Source: Palsa-504 sp963787645 | Lineage (GTDB): Bacteria > Actinomycetota > Actinomycetes > Streptosporangiales > Streptosporangiaceae | DNA: 64,000 nt | Reading direction: 5' to 3' | NCBI GenBank assembly: GCA_963787645.1 | Contig: CAWBDS010000011.1 | Coordinates: 620,001-684,000 of the forward strand | Shown: piece after piece, positions 16,334-24,488 of the stretch | Layout: every line of letters starts with the position of its first letter | How positions within the stretch are numbered: position 1 is the stretch's first letter | Position numbers and translations under genes: made by a program | Notes under the pieces: model-generated | What the model saw: the letters and a program-made list of their open reading frames with translations, nothing else | Told to the model about the DNA's origin: nothing | The model's database searches: none

Positions 16334-16405
16334 ATGAGAGGTGTCAACGTGAGGCTCATCAACGTGAGCCGGGTCAGCGTTAGTGAACCTCAGAGGGGCC
16401 AGTGA
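16334..16405 (+). CDS. Leader peptide coupled to marR
   Basis: A 23-codon frame (MRGVNVRLINVSRVSVSEPQ...) whose TGA overlaps the ATG of marR as TGATG. In the paralogue at 41214 the same leader is conserved (MKDINVRLVTVRRARG) but runs in frame into marR. A conserved NVRL(I/V)xV core, with a GAGG nine bases upstream, supports translation; it may be a leader that links regulator synthesis to this frame, or the remains of an N-terminal extension. Confidence 0.4.
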   Translation: MRGVNVRLINVSRVSVSEPQRGQ

Positions 16406-16908
16406 TGATTACGCCTGAGCAGGTGGGCGATCGGTACCTCGCCGTCCACCACCGGATGTTCCGGGCCGTCAACGACGAGATGAACGGCTGCGGCCTGTCG
16501 ATGGCCCGCACCAAGGTGCTCCGGCGGCTGCACGAACAGGGGCCGACCAGGCAGAGCGTGCTGGCGGCCGATTTCGGGCTGTCGCCGCACACCATCACCG
16601 ACATCGTCGACGGTCTGGAGCGGCTGGGCATGGCCGAACGCCGGCCTGACCCCACGGATCGCCGGGCCAAGCTCGTCGCGATCACCGAAGCGGGCGAGGG
16701 CGGCCTAGACGTGGCGAACGCTACGCGGGAGCGGCTGCTCAAGGAGATCTTCGGGGCGCTGAGCCAGGCGGACCGGGCCACCTTCCTCCGGCTGCTCGAC
16801 AGCCTGGACGAGGCGGCCGAACAACTCATCAGTCACAATTCTCATGCGGGGGTTAAGTTATGTCATCCGTCACCGAGCGTCCGGCGGAGCGCGACCACAA
16901 GTGGCTGA
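16405..16908 (+). CDS. MarR-family transcriptional regulator, copy 1
   Basis: 167 residues from ATG 16405, with SD AGAGGGG. Winged helix visible: MARTKVLRRLHEQGP, QSVLAADFGLSPHTITDIVD (recognition helix), LERLGMAERRPDPTDRRAKL (wing), and a C-terminal dimerisation helix FLRLLDSLDEAAEQLI. About 85-90% identical to the MarR at 41280-41732. The paralogue stops at QGV; here the frame reads on through GVKLCHPSPS, overlapping the MFS gene by 49 bases, so the original stop has been lost. It probably represses the following exporter until a ligand binds. Confidence 0.9.
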   Translation: MITPEQVGDRYLAVHHRMFRAVNDEMNGCGLSMARTKVLRRLHEQGPTRQSVLAADFGLSPHTITDIVDGLERLGMAERRPDPTDRRAKLVAITEAGEGGLDVANATRERLLKEIFGALSQADRATFLRLLDSLDEAAEQLISHNSHAGVKLCHPSPSVRRSATTSG

Positions 16909-18386
16909 TCCTGGTCATCGTGGCCGTCGCCCAGCTCATGGTGGTGCTGGACTCGACCGTGGTGAACATCGCCCTGCCGTCGGCGCAGCGCGCGCTGGGC
17001 TTCCCCAACAGTGACCGGCAGTGGGTGGTGACCGCCTACGCGCTGGCGTTCGGCAGCCTGCTGCTGCTCGGCGGCCGGCTGGGCGACATCTTCAGCCGCA
17101 AGCGAGTCTTCATCGCCGGCCTGACCGGATTCGCGCTCTCGTCGGCCCTCGGCGGCGCCGCCACATCGTTCGGCATGCTCGTGGCCGCCCGGACCCTGCA
17201 GGGCGCGTTCGGCGCCATTCTCGCGCCTGCCGCCCTGGGCACCCTGGTCAGCACCTTCCGTGACCCGCGCGAGCGCGGCCGGGCGTTCGGCGTCTTCGGG
17301 TCCGTCGCGGTGGGCGGCGGCGCCGTGGGCCTCATCCTCGGCGGCGTCCTCACGCAGTACTTCTCCTGGCGCTGGACCCTGTACGTCAACCTGGTCTTCG
17401 CCGCGATCGCGGTGGCCGGCGCGCTGACCTACATGCGGAGCAACCGGCCAGAGACCCGTCCCCAGATTGACTGGGTGGGAACCGTGCTCGCCTCGACCGG
17501 GCTGTTCGCCATCGTCTTCGGCTTCTCGCATGCCGAAACGGCCGGCTGGACAGCCGCCCTGACGATCGGCTCGCTGGCCGCCGGGGTGGTCCTGCTGAGC
17601 GCGTTCGCGTTCGCCGAGAGCCGGGTCAATCACCCCCTGCTGCCGCTGCGGGTGATCCTGGACCGGGCCCGGGGCGGCTCCTACATCTCGGTCGGGCTGA
17701 CCGGGATCGCGCTGTTCGGGATCTTCCTGTTCCTCACGTACTACCTGCAGGAGATCAAGGGTTTCAGCCCGGTGACCAGCGGGCTGGCCTTCCTGCCGAT
17801 GATCGGCTGCCTCCTGATTTCCTCGAACACCTCCAGCATCGTGCTGCTGCCGCGGGTCGGGCCGCGAGCTCTCATCGCGACCGGCATGCTCGTCGGCGGC
17901 GCCGGGCTGGCCTACCTGACCCAGATCACCGTGACCTCCAGCTATGCGGTGAGCGTGCTGCCAGCCTTGCTGGTCATGGGCCTGGGCTTCGGCATGATCT
18001 TCTCGCCCGCCATCAACACCGCGACCGCCGGAGTCGACCGGCGCGACTCGGGCGTGGCTTCGGCGCTGGTCAACACCATGCAGCAGGTGGGCGGCTCGAT
18101 CGGGACCGCGGCGCTGAGCACGATAGCGCTCACGGCGACGGCTAACTACCTGACCGCTCACCACACCGGACGGCTGGCCACGGCCACGGCCGCGGTGCAC
18201 GGCTACAGCGCGGCGTTGACGGTCTCCGCGGCGCTGCTCGGCGTCGGCGCGGTGACGGCGGTTCTGCTGCTGCCCTCCCGGCGCAAGCTGGCGGAACTGC
18301 GGAACATGGAGCCCACGGCCGTTGGCACGGTTGCGGCCAGCCCCGCCCTGGCGGAGAGCGTCGCCGGGGACGGTATCCCCGGCTAG
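16860..18386 (+). CDS. DHA2-family MFS drug exporter, copy 1
   Basis: 508 residues, 14 predicted helices. TM1 motif D1 AQLMVVLDSTVVNIALPSAQ, motif A GGRLGDIFSRKR between TM2 and TM3, motif C GGGAVGLILGGVL in TM5, the SWRWTLYVNL segment after TM5. Drug:H+ antiporter-2 family (EmrB/QacA type), proton-coupled efflux of lipophilic compounds. Overlaps the marR 3' end, so both are one transcript. Nearly the same as the exporter at 41739-43286; they differ mostly in the C-terminal tail. Confidence 0.93.
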   Translation: MSSVTERPAERDHKWLILVIVAVAQLMVVLDSTVVNIALPSAQRALGFPNSDRQWVVTAYALAFGSLLLLGGRLGDIFSRKRVFIAGLTGFALSSALGGAATSFGMLVAARTLQGAFGAILAPAALGTLVSTFRDPRERGRAFGVFGSVAVGGGAVGLILGGVLTQYFSWRWTLYVNLVFAAIAVAGALTYMRSNRPETRPQIDWVGTVLASTGLFAIVFGFSHAETAGWTAALTIGSLAAGVVLLSAFAFAESRVNHPLLPLRVILDRARGGSYISVGLTGIALFGIFLFLTYYLQEIKGFSPVTSGLAFLPMIGCLLISSNTSSIVLLPRVGPRALIATGMLVGGAGLAYLTQITVTSSYAVSVLPALLVMGLGFGMIFSPAINTATAGVDRRDSGVASALVNTMQQVGGSIGTAALSTIALTATANYLTAHHTGRLATATAAVHGYSAALTVSAALLGVGAVTAVLLLPSRRKLAELRNMEPTAVGTVAASPALAESVAGDGIPG

Positions 18387-18402
18387 ACGGTCCGACCGCG
18401 GG

Positions 18403-18675
18403 TCAACTTGTGCGTTGCGGGGATTGCGGGTTGCGCAGGGAGATGTCGTCGGACTCGGCGATGTGATCGGCCTGGAGGGCCCGCAGCCCCTGGCCCAGGC
18501 GCTCGCGAGCCTGCCTCAGCAGCTTGAGGGAATTGGTGGAGGGACTCTGCGGAGCGCCGCGGTCGGGGTCGGCCTCGTGTTCCTCGATGAGATGGGTCTG
18601 CAGGGCGGCGGCGACTTCATCGGCCGCCTTCAGCGCGTGGTAGATGGCCCGATCGCGTGCTGTGTCGTCAACCAT
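18403..18675 (-). CDS. Small helical protein, unknown function
   Basis: 90 residues, hydrophilic and helical: DDTARDRAIYHALKAADEVA, ALQTHLIEEHEADPD, SLKLLRQARERLGQGLRALQ. No known domain. It is convergent with the MFS gene (16 bases between stops) and divergent from the lipase-like gene across a 258-base gap that holds a strong palindrome. Coding bias fits the strand better than the alternatives, but support is moderate. Confidence 0.5.
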   Translation of the reverse strand: MVDDTARDRAIYHALKAADEVAAALQTHLIEEHEADPDRGAPQSPSTNSLKLLRQARERLGQGLRALQADHIAESDDISLRNPQSPQRTS

Positions 18676-18770
18676 GGGCCTAGTATCCCGCCTCTGGGAT
18701 ATCTACTTAGTCGGAGTAGCCGGCTGCGGCCCGGTGCGAGCGGAGTGGAACCGGCAATCCAGCACACCCA

Positions 18771-18800
18771 AGGGTGGTGAAACCCGGGTTCCACCACCCT
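18771..18800. promoter_or_regulatory. 30-bp near-perfect palindrome between divergent genes
   Basis: AGGGTGGTG-A-AACCC pairs with GGGTT-C-CACCACCCT: 14 of 15 positions match, with no loop. It lies between the small gene (start 18675, minus) and the hydrolase (start 18934, plus). It could be a dimer operator or an extruding repeat. The rest of 18676-18933 has no supported gene. Confidence 0.5.
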
Positions 18801-18933
18801 CGGCTTCGCGGGCGCAGCGCACCAACAAGCACGCTGTGCTCCCTTGAAACACCAGCACCACCGGTAACCCGGCTGCGGCGCGAGCCCGCGCGACCTGCCC
18901 AAAGCAGCCATTTGAGGAACGTGAGGGCGGCCG

Positions 18934-20082
18934 GTGATGGGTGGCATGGGAGCTTCCGCAGACGCCACTGACGCGATGGCCGGGCCGGGGCCCAAGCTGC
19001 GCCTGCCTGAGCCGACCGGCCCGTGCCCGGCCGGCACCACGTCCTGGTGGCTGACAGACACCTCCCGTCCCGATCCCTGGGCCCCAGGAGCGGTCGCACG
19101 AGAGCTGATGGTCTCCCTGTGGTACCCGGCGGCAACGTCGGACGGGCGGCCAGCTACGTACATGACGCCAGCGGAGTCGGAACTCCAGCTCGCCAGCAGA
19201 AGCATCACCGCCATCCCGCCGGACGCGCTGAGCACGGTCGAGGCCAACGCGGTCAGCAACGCCACGCCGGCCGGGCCTCAGCGCAGCCTGCCCCTGATCG
19301 TGCTCTCGCCCGGCATCACGAGCTCCCGCAGCATGCTCACCGCCCTGGCCGAGGACCTGGCCAGCCACGGCTACGTCGTGGCCGGGATTGATCACACCTA
19401 CGAGAGTCACGCCACGGCCTTTCCCGACGGGCGGGTCACCACCTGCCTCGCCCGCGAGGCACGCGGTCGGGCCGGCGGGTTCCAGGAGAAGGTAGCCGCA
19501 GGCCGGGCGGCGGACGTGTCCTTCGTGCTCGGCGAGCTGACCGGTGCGCACCCGGCCTGGCCGGGCGCCGGGCTGATCGACCCGTCCCGGATAGCGATGG
19601 CCGGGCACTCCGCCGGGGGCGCCGCCGCCATCGCCGCCATGCTGGCCGACCCCCGCATCCGTGCGGGCATCGACATGGATGGCGCCACCGCGGCCCCGAT
19701 CCCGGACGAGGGACTGGCACGGCCATTCCTGTTCCTGGGCAAGCAATCCAACTACACCCCGGGAAGCGGGATCATCGCGTCGCCGGACGGGAAACACGTG
19801 AAGGGCTCCGTCCTCACCTGGGAGCGGGACTGGAAACGCCTGACCGGCTGGAAGCGATGGCTCGTGGTGGCCGGCGCGGTCCACGCCTCCTTCACCGCCC
19901 TCGGGCTGCTAGCCGATCAGGCTGGCATCGACATCGGCGCCGGCCTGTCCGGAGCCCGGTCCCTGGACATCACCCGCGCCTACGTCCGGGCCTTCTTCGA
20001 CCAGCACCTGCGAAACAGTCCGCAAGCCCTGCTGGACCAGCCGTCACCACGCTACCCCGAGGTCACGTTCTGCTCCCCGTAG
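18934..20082 (+). CDS. Alpha/beta hydrolase, PAF-acetylhydrolase/lipase-like
   Basis: 382 residues. The core is an alpha/beta hydrolase: LPLIVLSPGITSSRSMLTAL (oxyanion region) at about 112-131, the nucleophile elbow MAGHSAGGAAA at about 221-231, the acid in AGIDMDGA at about 247-254, and a histidine in VVAGAVHASF at about 312-321. The order and the GIDMDG/H-x-SF pattern fit platelet-activating-factor acetylhydrolase-like lipases. No signal peptide is evident: the N-terminus is Gly/Ala-rich and polar. Several start codons are possible; ATG 18937 or 18946 may be used. Confidence 0.85.
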   Translation: MMGGMGASADATDAMAGPGPKLRLPEPTGPCPAGTTSWWLTDTSRPDPWAPGAVARELMVSLWYPAATSDGRPATYMTPAESELQLASRSITAIPPDALSTVEANAVSNATPAGPQRSLPLIVLSPGITSSRSMLTALAEDLASHGYVVAGIDHTYESHATAFPDGRVTTCLAREARGRAGGFQEKVAAGRAADVSFVLGELTGAHPAWPGAGLIDPSRIAMAGHSAGGAAAIAAMLADPRIRAGIDMDGATAAPIPDEGLARPFLFLGKQSNYTPGSGIIASPDGKHVKGSVLTWERDWKRLTGWKRWLVVAGAVHASFTALGLLADQAGIDIGAGLSGARSLDITRAYVRAFFDQHLRNSPQALLDQPSPRYPEVTFCSP

Positions 20083-20086
20083 CAAC

Positions 20087-20822
20087 CTAGGTGAGGCCGA
20101 GGATCTTCAGCAGGTCACGGAAGTCGGTGATCGTGTAATCGGGGGCGCAATCCTGGTAGGTCTTCGCTCCTTGATCGGAATCGAACATCACGGTCGGCAG
20201 GCCGGCTTCCCGCGCCCCGTAGATGTCGCGGTACATGTCATTGCCGACGTACAGCGTGTTCTGGGCCGGCACGGCCATGCCGTCGAGCGCGAGCTGGAAG
20301 AGCCGCCGGTCGGGTTTGCGGAAACCGTGGTCGCCGGACACGACGACCGGGTCGAAATAGCCGAGCAGGCCAACCTTGTGCAGCTCGCCGCGAGCGTATG
20401 CGCTCTGCGCGTCGGTGACGACCGCCAGCGGGCAGCGGTCACGCAGGACGTCGAGCACCTCGCCGACGTACGGGTACAGGCCGAGCCCGGCGGCGCGAGA
20501 CGCCCCGGGCCAGCTCGGCCAGCAGCAGCGGCAGCTGCGCTAGCTTGCCCGCGGGCAGGGCGCGGGTGAAATCCGTCTGGTGAGCTTCGATGATGCTGCG
20601 CCAGATGCCGACGGCGTCGAATTCGGGGTACTGCTCCGCGCTGCTGCGCAGTTGCTCCTTCATGAGCTGGAAATAGAGCTCACGCAGCTCGTATCGGTGC
20701 AGGTCGATGCCCTGGTAGGTGAGGAAGTGCGCCGCGGCCCGGAAAATCCGCTCGTCGCCGTCATCGGCCAGGATCCTGACCAGCGTGCCATTCACGTCGA
20801 AGGCGACCGCTCGGATGTCCAT
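20087..20822 (-). pseudogene. HAD-family hydrolase, frameshifted
   Basis: Two frames make one protein. The N-terminal part (MDIRAVAFDVNGTLVRILAD) carries HAD motif I with the nucleophilic Asp, and the C-terminal part carries motif II (AVVTDAQS), motif III (KPDRRLF) and motif IV (VGNDMYRDIYGA). The break is in the GC-run at about 20485-20500: LLLAELARG continues as GLGLYPYVGEVLDVLRDR in the next frame, which needs removal of one base. Length without the shift would be about 244 residues, normal for the family. Separated by 60 bases from the upstream kinase-like gene on the same strand. Confidence 0.8.
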
Positions 20823-20882
20823 AGCTGACGACAGGCTTCCCGCTCGGCCGGGCATTGAAACGAGCCGAGACGGGCCGGGAGG

Positions 20883-21893
20883 TCAGGCGGCTTGCAGCAT
20901 CCGCTTCGCGTGCCGCACGAGCCTTCGGCCGTAGTCGTGATCGATGTAGCCGTTGCGCGCGATCCGCAGCAGGTTCAGCGCCCTGTAGTACGGCGCGCGG
21001 GCGGAAATCGATTCGAGCGTCTGCTCGCGGTCGGGGAAATGGCAGCTGTACTCCCACAGGAAGTGCCTGATGAACGGCTCCGCGCGGTGCCGGTCGCCGC
21101 AGTCCCGCAGGAACAAGTGCTGGAGCTCGCCAGCGACCCGCCCGACGTCGAAGACCCGGTCCCCGCGCTTCATCCGCTCCAGGTCGATCGCCGCGACGTC
21201 CAGGCCGTCGCCGAACAGGAAGTTCGCGGGGGTCGCGTCACCGTGCAGCCAGACCTGCCGGTCCTGCCACATCTGCGGCCGTTCCCGCCAGCGGTCGCGC
21301 AGCCCGCGGAGTTCGTCGACGTCCGGCGGCCCGATGCGGTGCGCCTTGCTGAGGCTGCCGACGATCGCGTCGAAGTACCGGCACTCGGGATCGAAATCCA
21401 CCGTTGCCTCGCTGGCCGTCCGGTTGTGCTGGGTGGCCAGGAAGTACGCCAGGGCCGTCAGCCGCCGGTACAGGTGCGCGTCGTCTCCGTGCTGCGTCGC
21501 GCGCGCGATCGCGTGGCTGAATTCCTCGCCGGAATAGTATTCGACGGCCAGCACGCCGTTGATGTCGCGGCTGAGTCCCAGCGGGCGGATCACGTGGTGG
21601 GGCGACCCGACCAGATGGTACCGGCGCAGCGTCTCGAGACCCTCGTACTCCTGGCGTGCCTTCCATGCCGCCTTGTTCAGATCCGTCGCGAACCTGGTGC
21701 CGTAGAACTTGCAGATGACCTTGGTGCCGCTGAACTTTTCCTGGTACGCGTAGACCTCGTTGCTCCCGGACAGGCGGAACACCTGGAACGCCAGGTGCGG
21801 CTCGCGCACCGTCAGGCGATCACGCATGATCGTGCTGAGGAAGCCGTGCAGCGGGTCCTCGCCCGCGACGTATCCGACATATTTCCCGTTCAT
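20883..21893 (-). CDS. Aminoglycoside-phosphotransferase-fold kinase
   Basis: 336 residues from ATG 21893 (MNGKYVGYVAGEDP); an upstream ATG adds 13. Kinase-like features: the nucleotide-binding lysine in SGTKVICKFYGTRF, the catalytic loop VWLHGDATPANFLFGD at about 205-220 (HGD...N), and the metal-binding Asp in VAAIDLERMKRGD. This is the APH/choline-kinase fold. Substrate is unknown: the protein is not a typical antibiotic-resistance type, and a HAD phosphatase gene follows, so a phosphorylation/dephosphorylation pair in small-molecule metabolism is plausible. Confidence 0.82.
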   Translation of the reverse strand: MNGKYVGYVAGEDPLHGFLSTIMRDRLTVREPHLAFQVFRLSGSNEVYAYQEKFSGTKVICKFYGTRFATDLNKAAWKARQEYEGLETLRRYHLVGSPHHVIRPLGLSRDINGVLAVEYYSGEEFSHAIARATQHGDDAHLYRRLTALAYFLATQHNRTASEATVDFDPECRYFDAIVGSLSKAHRIGPPDVDELRGLRDRWRERPQMWQDRQVWLHGDATPANFLFGDGLDVAAIDLERMKRGDRVFDVGRVAGELQHLFLRDCGDRHRAEPFIRHFLWEYSCHFPDREQTLESISARAPYYRALNLLRIARNGYIDHDYGRRLVRHAKRMLQAA

Positions 21894-21973
21894 CCCAACC
21901 CCCGTGCGCGCGGTATCCCCGTCACCTGACATTCACCGCGCCGTTACCTGGGACGGAGGGCCTTTGTCCGGGT

Positions 21974-22486
21974 TTGATACGTGCGGCGTTTCTCGGGATT
22001 CCGTATGCGGCGGCGCCGTTCGGGGGGAACCGGATGCGGGCGCCGCAGGCGGTGCGGGGGTGGGACGGGGAGCGGGACGGGACGGCGTTCGGGCCGACGG
22101 TGCCGAAGGGGGATTATCCGCCGCAGTACGCGGCGCTGTTCCCCGAGGTGGTGATCGGCGGCCAGGAGTGCCTGAACCTGAACGTGTGGACGCCTTCGCC
22201 CGGGGCGGCGGGCCTGCCGGTGCTGGTGTGGATCCACGGGGGCTCGTTCATGAACGGGTCGTCGTCGGTGGCCGACTACGACGGCGCGGCGTTCGCCCGG
22301 GACGGCGTGGTGTGCGTGAGCATCAACTACCGGCTGGCCGCCGAGGGGTTCTTGTATCTCGATGACGGCGTCGCCAACCTGGGGCTGCTCGACCAGCTGG
22401 CCGCGCTGCGGTGGGTGCAGGAGAACATCGGGGCGTTCGGCGGGGATCCGGCGCGGGTCACGGTCGCGGGAAGCCGAAAATGGTGA
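21974..22486 (+). pseudogene. Type-B carboxylesterase, truncated before the active-site serine
   Basis: The reading FLGIPYAAAPFGGNRMRAPQ, ECLNLNVWTPSP, VLVWIHGGSFMNGSS and LGLLDQLAALRWVQENIGAF is unmistakable carboxylesterase type B (pfam00135) sequence, including the oxyanion-hole HGGSF. It ends at DPARVTVAG, exactly where GESAG with the catalytic serine should follow; instead the frame reads SRKW and stops inside the 3' end of the oppositely oriented sigma factor gene. Residues before GIPYA are also missing. A two-end deletion remnant, not functional. Confidence 0.85.
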
Positions 22487-23420
22487 CCAGTTCCGGGTCG
22501 CCGAAGGAGACGACACCGCTGATGCCGGCGCCGGTCATGGTGAGCACCGCGACACCGTAGGGCTGGTAGGTCCCGTGGTCGTCCCGGACGTAGCACGCCG
22601 TGGCGGGCTGGCCGTTGGCGCTGGTCGGCAGCATCCGCCAGGTACCGGGCGGTCCCATGACGTGGTTGCGCAGGCCGGCCACGCAGGTGCTGGAGCCGCG
22701 GAACCAGGTGCGCAGGGGCGTCGCTTCCAGGGTGGCGTCCTGGACCAGGAGCCGCTCCAGGGCGGCGGCGTCGGCGTTCTGGAACGCCGCGATGTACCGC
22801 TCGAGCAGCGCCCTGGCTTGCGGCGCGGCCGGCTCGGTGATCGCGCCGGGCGCGGGGTCCAGTTCCTTCAGGCGGGCGCGGGCGCGCTGCAGCGCGCTCT
22901 TGACCGACGTAGGCGTCGTGCCGAGCATGGCCGCGATGTCGGCGGTGGGGAAGTCCAGCACGTCGGCCAGGATGAGCGCCGCGCGCTGGCGGGGCGGGAG
23001 GTACTGCAGGCTGGCGATGAGCGCCAGCCGCAGCCCCTCGCGCGCGGCGACGATGGCCGCGGGGTCGGCCGAGTCTGGGGTGACCATGGCGTCCGGGACC
23101 GGCTGCAGCCAGCTGACCTGCGGGTCGGCCGGCTCCGGGGCGCGGTCCAGGTCCTGCTCGGGGGGATACAGGCCCGACGGCAGCATCCGGCGGCTCTGCC
23201 CGGCCAATGCGGTCAGGCAGCGGTTGGTGGCGATCTGGTACAGCCAGGTACGCACCGAGGACCGGCGCTCGAACCCGTCATAGGCACGCCAGGCCCGCAG
23301 GTAGGTCTCCTGGACCAGATCCTCCGCGTCAGCGACCGAGCCGAGCATCCGGTAGCAGTGCGCGAACAGCTCACGGCGGAACGGCTCGGTGTCGCTGACG
23401 AAGGCGGTGCTGTCGGGCAC
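22458..23420 (-). CDS. ECF sigma factor with SnoaL-like C-terminal domain (SigG/SigJ type)
   Basis: 320 residues. Region 2 (FRRELFAHCYRMLGSVADAE, DLVQETYLRAWRAYDGFE) and region 4 (LQYLPPRQRAALILADVLDF, AMLGTTPTSVKSALQRARAR) are complete. After ~residue 205 a NTF2/SnoaL-like domain follows (LLERYIAAFQNADAAALERL, WFRGSSTCVAGL), as in ECF41/ECF56-like and SigG-like factors, where it controls activity. Lies 3 bases after the stop of the TIGR03086 gene, so both are co-transcribed. No anti-sigma factor is adjacent, consistent with this class. Confidence 0.9.
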   Translation of the reverse strand: MPDSTAFVSDTEPFRRELFAHCYRMLGSVADAEDLVQETYLRAWRAYDGFERRSSVRTWLYQIATNRCLTALAGQSRRMLPSGLYPPEQDLDRAPEPADPQVSWLQPVPDAMVTPDSADPAAIVAAREGLRLALIASLQYLPPRQRAALILADVLDFPTADIAAMLGTTPTSVKSALQRARARLKELDPAPGAITEPAAPQARALLERYIAAFQNADAAALERLLVQDATLEATPLRTWFRGSSTCVAGLRNHVMGPPGTWRMLPTSANGQPATACYVRDDHGTYQPYGVAVLTMTGAGISGVVSFGDPELVTIFGFPRP

Positions 23421-23423
23421 CAG

Positions 23424-23981
23424 CTACACCGCGCGGCCGAGGAACGCGGCGAGCTGGTCGGCAGGCCCGGAGCCGGCGGGCGCCGCTCGGACGGGTCCGA
23501 ACGGGGCCTGCCCGTCGGGGCCGCGGAGCGCGTCGGTGATCCCGGTCCTCGACTGGCCGAGCAGCACGGTGGCCAGGCCGGGGGCCAGGTCGGTGTGGTG
23601 GCCGATGGCTCGGGCCAGGTCCCAGCCGTGCGCGAACTGGTCCAGGGCGGCGAACCCGCGCAGGACCACCCCGGGGAACTCGCCGAACGGCAGCATCACC
23701 ATCTTCTCCAGGGCGCCTTCGGCCTCGAACGCCGCGGTCGCGATCTGGATGCTGTCCTGGTACGCGGCGATGAAGTCGCCGCTCGCGTAGTCCGGGTCGG
23801 CTGCCTTGTCGTCCGGTTCGCCGGCGACCGTGGCCGCCCACCAGCGCGCCGTGCCGACGAAGTGGTTGATCAGCGCCCGGACGTCCCACGACGCGCACGG
23901 CGTCGGCGCGTCCAGCAGGCTCGGTTCAACCTTGGCCAGGACGGTCAGCGTGCTCTGGCAAGCCTGATCGAGTTCTGTCAT
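23424..23981 (-). CDS. TIGR03086-family metal-binding protein (DinB/maleylpyruvate isomerase fold)
   Basis: 185 residues. PTPCASWDVRALINHFVGTA carries the first metal-binding His in the DinB-like four-helix bundle; ALDQFAHGWDLARAIGH gives the second His/Asp pair. The W-D-V-R-x-L-x-x-H and H-x-W-D-L-A-x-A-x-G motifs are standard for TIGR03086, a mycothiol- or metal-dependent group often paired with ECF sigma factors. Directly upstream of the sigma gene. Confidence 0.87.
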   Translation of the reverse strand: MTELDQACQSTLTVLAKVEPSLLDAPTPCASWDVRALINHFVGTARWWAATVAGEPDDKAADPDYASGDFIAAYQDSIQIATAAFEAEGALEKMVMLPFGEFPGVVLRGFAALDQFAHGWDLARAIGHHTDLAPGLATVLLGQSRTGITDALRGPDGQAPFGPVRAAPAGSGPADQLAAFLGRAV

Positions 23982-24064
23982 TGCGTTCCTCCCGCGTGAG
24001 CTCTACCTACTATCCATGCAGACCCCGCGGGAGCGGGAAACGGATCGGTGCCGCCGGCGAGACG

Positions 24065-24480
24065 TTAGTCGTCGATGGTCGCGGTGCCCGTGCGTTTGAG
24101 TTCGTCGAGGTGATCGCGCGTGGCCTGGAGCTTCGGGTGAGTGGCCGACCCAGTCCAGGAGTTCTCCGACGATCCGCACGAGATCGCGAGTGCGGTAGGA
24201 CCTGGTCGGATTGCCCGGGAACTTCTTGTCCGTCACGTTGGGATCGTCCTTCAGGGCGCCCAGTGGCTCCACGATGTAGATCCGGCCGCGGCCCTCACCG
24301 ACCGCTAGCTCGGCTCCCCAGGTTGCCGCGTCCAGGGTCGCGGTGACGTAGACGTGGTTCGCCGTCCGGCCGTCGACGTAGTTCGAACGGCGGCCCGGCT
24401 CCGACCTTCAGGTCGGCTTTCGTGCCGTGCAACAAGCTCCCCGACTCGTGGATCTCGAACGGTGTCGGCTCCTTCGCCAT
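24065..24480 (-). pseudogene. arr: Rifampin ADP-ribosyltransferase (arr), broken by two frameshifts
   Basis: Three blocks in different frames reconstruct Arr: MAKEPTPFEIHESGSLLHGT with KADLKVG (frame 1), RRSNYVDGRTANHVYVTATL to DPNVTDKKFPGNPTRSYRTR and IVGELLDWVGHSPEA (frame 2), and LQATRDHLDELKRTGTATID (frame 3). The first break at about 24393-24400 also loses a few codons (expected L-L-x-P-G before RRSN); the second is at about 24130-24140. Intact Arr transfers ADP-ribose from NAD to rifamycins. The gene starts 8 bases after the DHFR-family gene. It should not confer resistance as read. Confidence 0.85.
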
Positions 24481-24488
24481 ACCCACGG

